Shown here piece by piece: positions 62,238 to 64,000 of a DNA stretch of 64,000 nucleotides; position 1 is the first letter of the stretch; the number at the start of each line of letters is the position of its first letter. The translations under genes and the position numbers were made by a program. The stretch is from Vogesella mureinivorans (lineage in GTDB: Bacteria > Pseudomonadota > Gammaproteobacteria > Burkholderiales > Chromobacteriaceae). Location of the stretch: assembly GCF_007644035.1 (NCBI RefSeq), contig NZ_VMTV02000800.1, forward strand, positions 1 through 64,000, given 5' to 3'. Below the pieces are notes generated by a model. That model searched no databases. It was not told the origin of the DNA and saw nothing but the letters and a program-made list of their open reading frames with translations.

Positions 62238-63266
62238 GTGACACCTGTTATTTACCGCGAACAACCCATCCGCGCCTTCAATACGTTCGGCATGAACGTG
62301 AAAGCCGCCTTTTTCAGCCAGCTGACCGACCTGGCCCAGCTGCCCATCCTGCTGGCGCAGCCGGTGGTGCAGCAAGGCCCGCTGCTGTGGCTGGGCGGCG
62401 GCAGCAATATGCTGTTTACCCAGGATTTCGACGGGGTGATCATCCAGAACTGCCTGAAAGGTGTGAAGCTAGTGGCCGAGGACGAGCAGTCTGTGCTGGT
62501 AGAAGCCGCCGGCGGCGAGGTATGGCACGACTTTGTGCAATACACCTTGCAGCAAGGCTGGAGCGGGCTGGAAAACCTCAGCCTGATACCGGGCACCGTG
62601 GGTGCCAGCCCCATCCAGAACATTGGCGCGTATGGCGTAGAAGTCAAAGACCTGATTCACGAAGTAGTGTGTGCCGACCTGGCCACCGGCGGCAGCGAGG
62701 TGGTACTGGGCAATGCAGACTGCCACTTTGCCTACCGCGACAGCGTATTCAAACAGGCATTGGCCGGGCGCTACCTGGTCACGGCGGTGCGCTTTCGCCT
62801 GCACAAGACCTTCCAGCCACGCATCGGCTACGGTGACATCAGCAAGGCGCTGGCAGCCATGGGCTGCAGCGACGCGCCCACGGCGCAACAGGTGAGCCAG
62901 GCGGTCATCAGCATCCGCCAGAGCAAGCTGCCCGACCCGGCCGTACTGGGTAACGCCGGCAGCTTCTTCAAGAACCCTATCGTGCCGCGCGAGCAAGCCG
63001 ATGCCTTGCTGGTACAGCACCCCACCCTGCCGCACTACCCGCAAGCCGATGGCAATGTGAAGTTGGCCGCAGGCTGGCTGATCGAGCAAGCCGGGCTGAA
63101 AGGCTACCGCGACGGCGACGCTGCCGTGCACGACAAGCAGGCACTGGTGCTGGTCAACCACGGCCAGGCCAGCGGCGCGCAAATGTGGGCACTGGCCAGC
63201 AAGGTGCGCCAGACGGTTTACCAGCAATACGGCGTGGTGCTGGACCCGGAGCCCATCGTGCTGTAA
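62238..63266 (+). CDS. murB: UDP-N-acetylenolpyruvoylglucosamine reductase
   Basis: MurB reduces the enolpyruvyl group to give UDP-MurNAc in cell-wall synthesis. The 342-aa product has the same length as E. coli MurB (type I). FAD-binding GGGSNMLF, the YRDSVFK loop, the catalytic Ser in GNAGSFFKNP and the glutamate of DPEPIVL at the C-terminus are all present. The start is GTG 62238; no nearby ATG suits. It follows the MATE gene by 9 nt and ends in a terminator made from two uptake-like repeats. Confidence 0.96.
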   Translation: MTPVIYREQPIRAFNTFGMNVKAAFFSQLTDLAQLPILLAQPVVQQGPLLWLGGGSNMLFTQDFDGVIIQNCLKGVKLVAEDEQSVLVEAAGGEVWHDFVQYTLQQGWSGLENLSLIPGTVGASPIQNIGAYGVEVKDLIHEVVCADLATGGSEVVLGNADCHFAYRDSVFKQALAGRYLVTAVRFRLHKTFQPRIGYGDISKALAAMGCSDAPTAQQVSQAVISIRQSKLPDPAVLGNAGSFFKNPIVPREQADALLVQHPTLPHYPQADGNVKLAAGWLIEQAGLKGYRDGDAAVHDKQALVLVNHGQASGAQMWALASKVRQTVYQQYGVVLDPEPIVL

Positions 63267-63279
63267 GCCTGCACACGAA

Positions 63280-63315
63280 AAAGCGGCCAACCTTGCCCAC
63301 AAGGTTGGCCGCTTT
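63280..63315. terminator. Terminator built from an inverted pair of the DUS-like repeat
   Basis: A 16-bp perfect stem: AAAGCGGCCAACCTTG (63280-63295) and its complement (63300-63315) around a 4-nt loop, with further A before it and TTT at the right end. It separates the convergent murB and MAPEG genes and can act on both strands. Both arms contain the exact 10-mer. Confidence 0.8.
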
Positions 63316-63332
63316 GCTATCCGGCACCCGCT

Positions 63333-63710
63333 TTACAACAGATGCGCAGACGCCAGAAACAGGTAAATCACCGCCGCATAACCCACCATCCAGGACAAGG
63401 AACGCAGGCCAGGCTTATCGGCCAGATAGCACGCCCCGAAGGCCACGCGCGCCAGCAAAAACACCGCCGCCGCCGCATCCACCTGCCCCTGCGGCACCAG
63501 ATTCAGAAACGCCACCACCACCGCAGCAGCAAACACGGGAAACGCTTCCCAGCTATTTTGCTGCGCCCAGTGCGCCCGCAAACGCCAGCCTGTCAGCGCG
63601 GCCTGTGCGGCGCGCGGCGCGTGGTTATTCATCCCGCCAGACTTGGACATGGCGGCAAACAGCAAGGGCATTACGGCGGCAATCAACACCGCCCAGAAAG
63701 CAAACTGCAT
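63333..63710 (-). CDS. MAPEG-family membrane protein
   Basis: The 125-aa inner-membrane protein has four hydrophobic segments and the MAPEG-family motif RAHWAQQNSWEAFPVFAAAV, followed by DAAAAVFLLARVAFGACYLA. Eukaryotic members are glutathione transferases or eicosanoid enzymes; bacterial members are mostly uncharacterised. It is 9 nt downstream of the permease gene on the same strand, so they may be cotranscribed. Confidence 0.85.
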   Translation of the reverse strand: MQFAFWAVLIAAVMPLLFAAMSKSGGMNNHAPRAAQAALTGWRLRAHWAQQNSWEAFPVFAAAVVVAFLNLVPQGQVDAAAAVFLLARVAFGACYLADKPGLRSLSWMVGYAAVIYLFLASAHLL

Positions 63711-63719
63711 CGTACCCTC

Positions 63720-64000
63720 CTAGTGAACCAGATAACGCCGGTCATCGAACGTAGCCACCCACTGCGGCCGGTACACAATCAATATCGCCAGTACCAGGCC
63801 ACTGGTAAACGCCTCGGACCACGCCAGCAAAAAATAAAAGGGCAATACCTCGCCCAGCAGATAATCCACAGGGTACGCCCCGGCCAGGCCAAGCGCCAGC
63901 AAACCGCACGCCGCGGCCAGCAACAAGCCGGCCGCCCCCGTTAAAAATGCATTCACGAACACATACACAAACAGGTTCGGTGCCAGACGCTGCCGCGCCC
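63720..64000 (-). CDS. Energy-coupling-factor transporter permease, CbiM-like (5' end outside the window)
   Basis: Only the C-terminal part is present; the reading frame stays open to the right edge (RQRLAPNLFVYVFVNAFLTG precedes the first possible internal start). The visible 93 residues hold about three hydrophobic segments and end LPFYFLLAWSEAFTSGLVLA, then VYRPQWVATFDD. This end is typical of the CbiM/NikM-type metal-uptake permeases and related small ECF permeases. Which metal or vitamin is carried cannot be read from this fragment. Confidence 0.7.
   Translation of the reverse strand, partial: ARQRLAPNLFVYVFVNAFLTGAAGLLLAAACGLLALGLAGAYPVDYLLGEVLPFYFLLAWSEAFTSGLVLAILIVYRPQWVATFDDRRYLVH

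Noticed and set aside
63283-63312. Hairpin after murB considered as an insertion-sequence end
   Set aside because: There is no target duplication or transposase gene, and both arms are the dispersed 10-mer found throughout the window.

Overview
The window looks like a chromosomal segment of a GC-rich betaproteobacterium of the order Neisseriales, probably a member of Chromobacteriaceae such as Vogesella, Aquitalea or Chromobacterium. The grounds are the lolA-rarA-serS and rnfABCDGE-nth orders, a polar-type flagellar flg operon behind a sigma-54-like promoter, PhaR/phasin polyhydroxyalkanoate genes and strong C/G preference at third codon positions. The assignment is inference, because no rRNA gene is present. 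Almost everything is housekeeping or core lifestyle DNA. I see no prophage, insertion sequence, CRISPR array or genomic island.

Layout. 1-5.4 kb: a tRNA-Ser(GGA) cut by the left edge, then nadE, lolA, rarA and serS. 5.4-16.3 kb: a signalling and RNA block with a CBS-PAS-GGDEF-EAL protein, an unknown protein behind a FliA-like promoter, hrpA, two tandem HD-GYP-like paralogues that have both lost the HD pair, and an RsuA-family pseudouridine synthase. 16.3-26.5 kb: flgBCDEFGHIJKL on the minus strand, with a terminator between flgI and flgJ. 26.6-33.5 kb: an OsmC-like protein, tsaD, a YheS-type ABC-F ATPase, a HAD phosphatase divergent from a DeoR regulator across a perfect 22-bp palindrome, and rimO. 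33.5-41.9 kb: phaR/phaP, a cytosolic-carboxypeptidase-like M14 enzyme, a hidden PilZ protein, an H-NS-like protein, ygfZ, an EamA exporter, a small unknown gene and a LysR regulator. 42.2-46.2 kb: acetate uptake and activation (yjcH-actP-acs). 46.5-52.7 kb: rnfABCDGE-nth, seven genes tightly overlapped. 52.7-60.1 kb: a Do-type protease, rraA, a GFA-family gene, panD, panC, panB, a deoxynucleoside kinase, folK and pcnB. 60.1-64 kb: a tandem pair of SAM-II-like aptamers before a 96-aa unknown gene, then a MATE pump, murB, a MAPEG protein and a CbiM-like permease cut by the right edge.

Two signals stand out. First, the 10-mer GGTTGGCCGC (extended form AGGTTGGCCGCA) occurs exactly 33 times on the two strands, about once per 1.9 kb. 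It is over-represented between genes, forms three inverted pairs, and inside genes forces otherwise rare codons. This behaves like a DNA uptake sequence but is not any Neisseria dialect I know. Second, at 60196-60412 a promoter is followed at once by a 52-nt element that closely matches the SAM-II (metX/SAM-alpha) riboswitch, then an intrinsic terminator, then a diverged second copy 129 nt downstream, all ahead of a small gene of unknown function.

Cyclic-di-GMP and motility recur: one GGDEF/EAL protein, two HD-GYP-like proteins, one PilZ protein, the flagellar rod-hook operon and a probable FliA-dependent gene lie within 38 kb.
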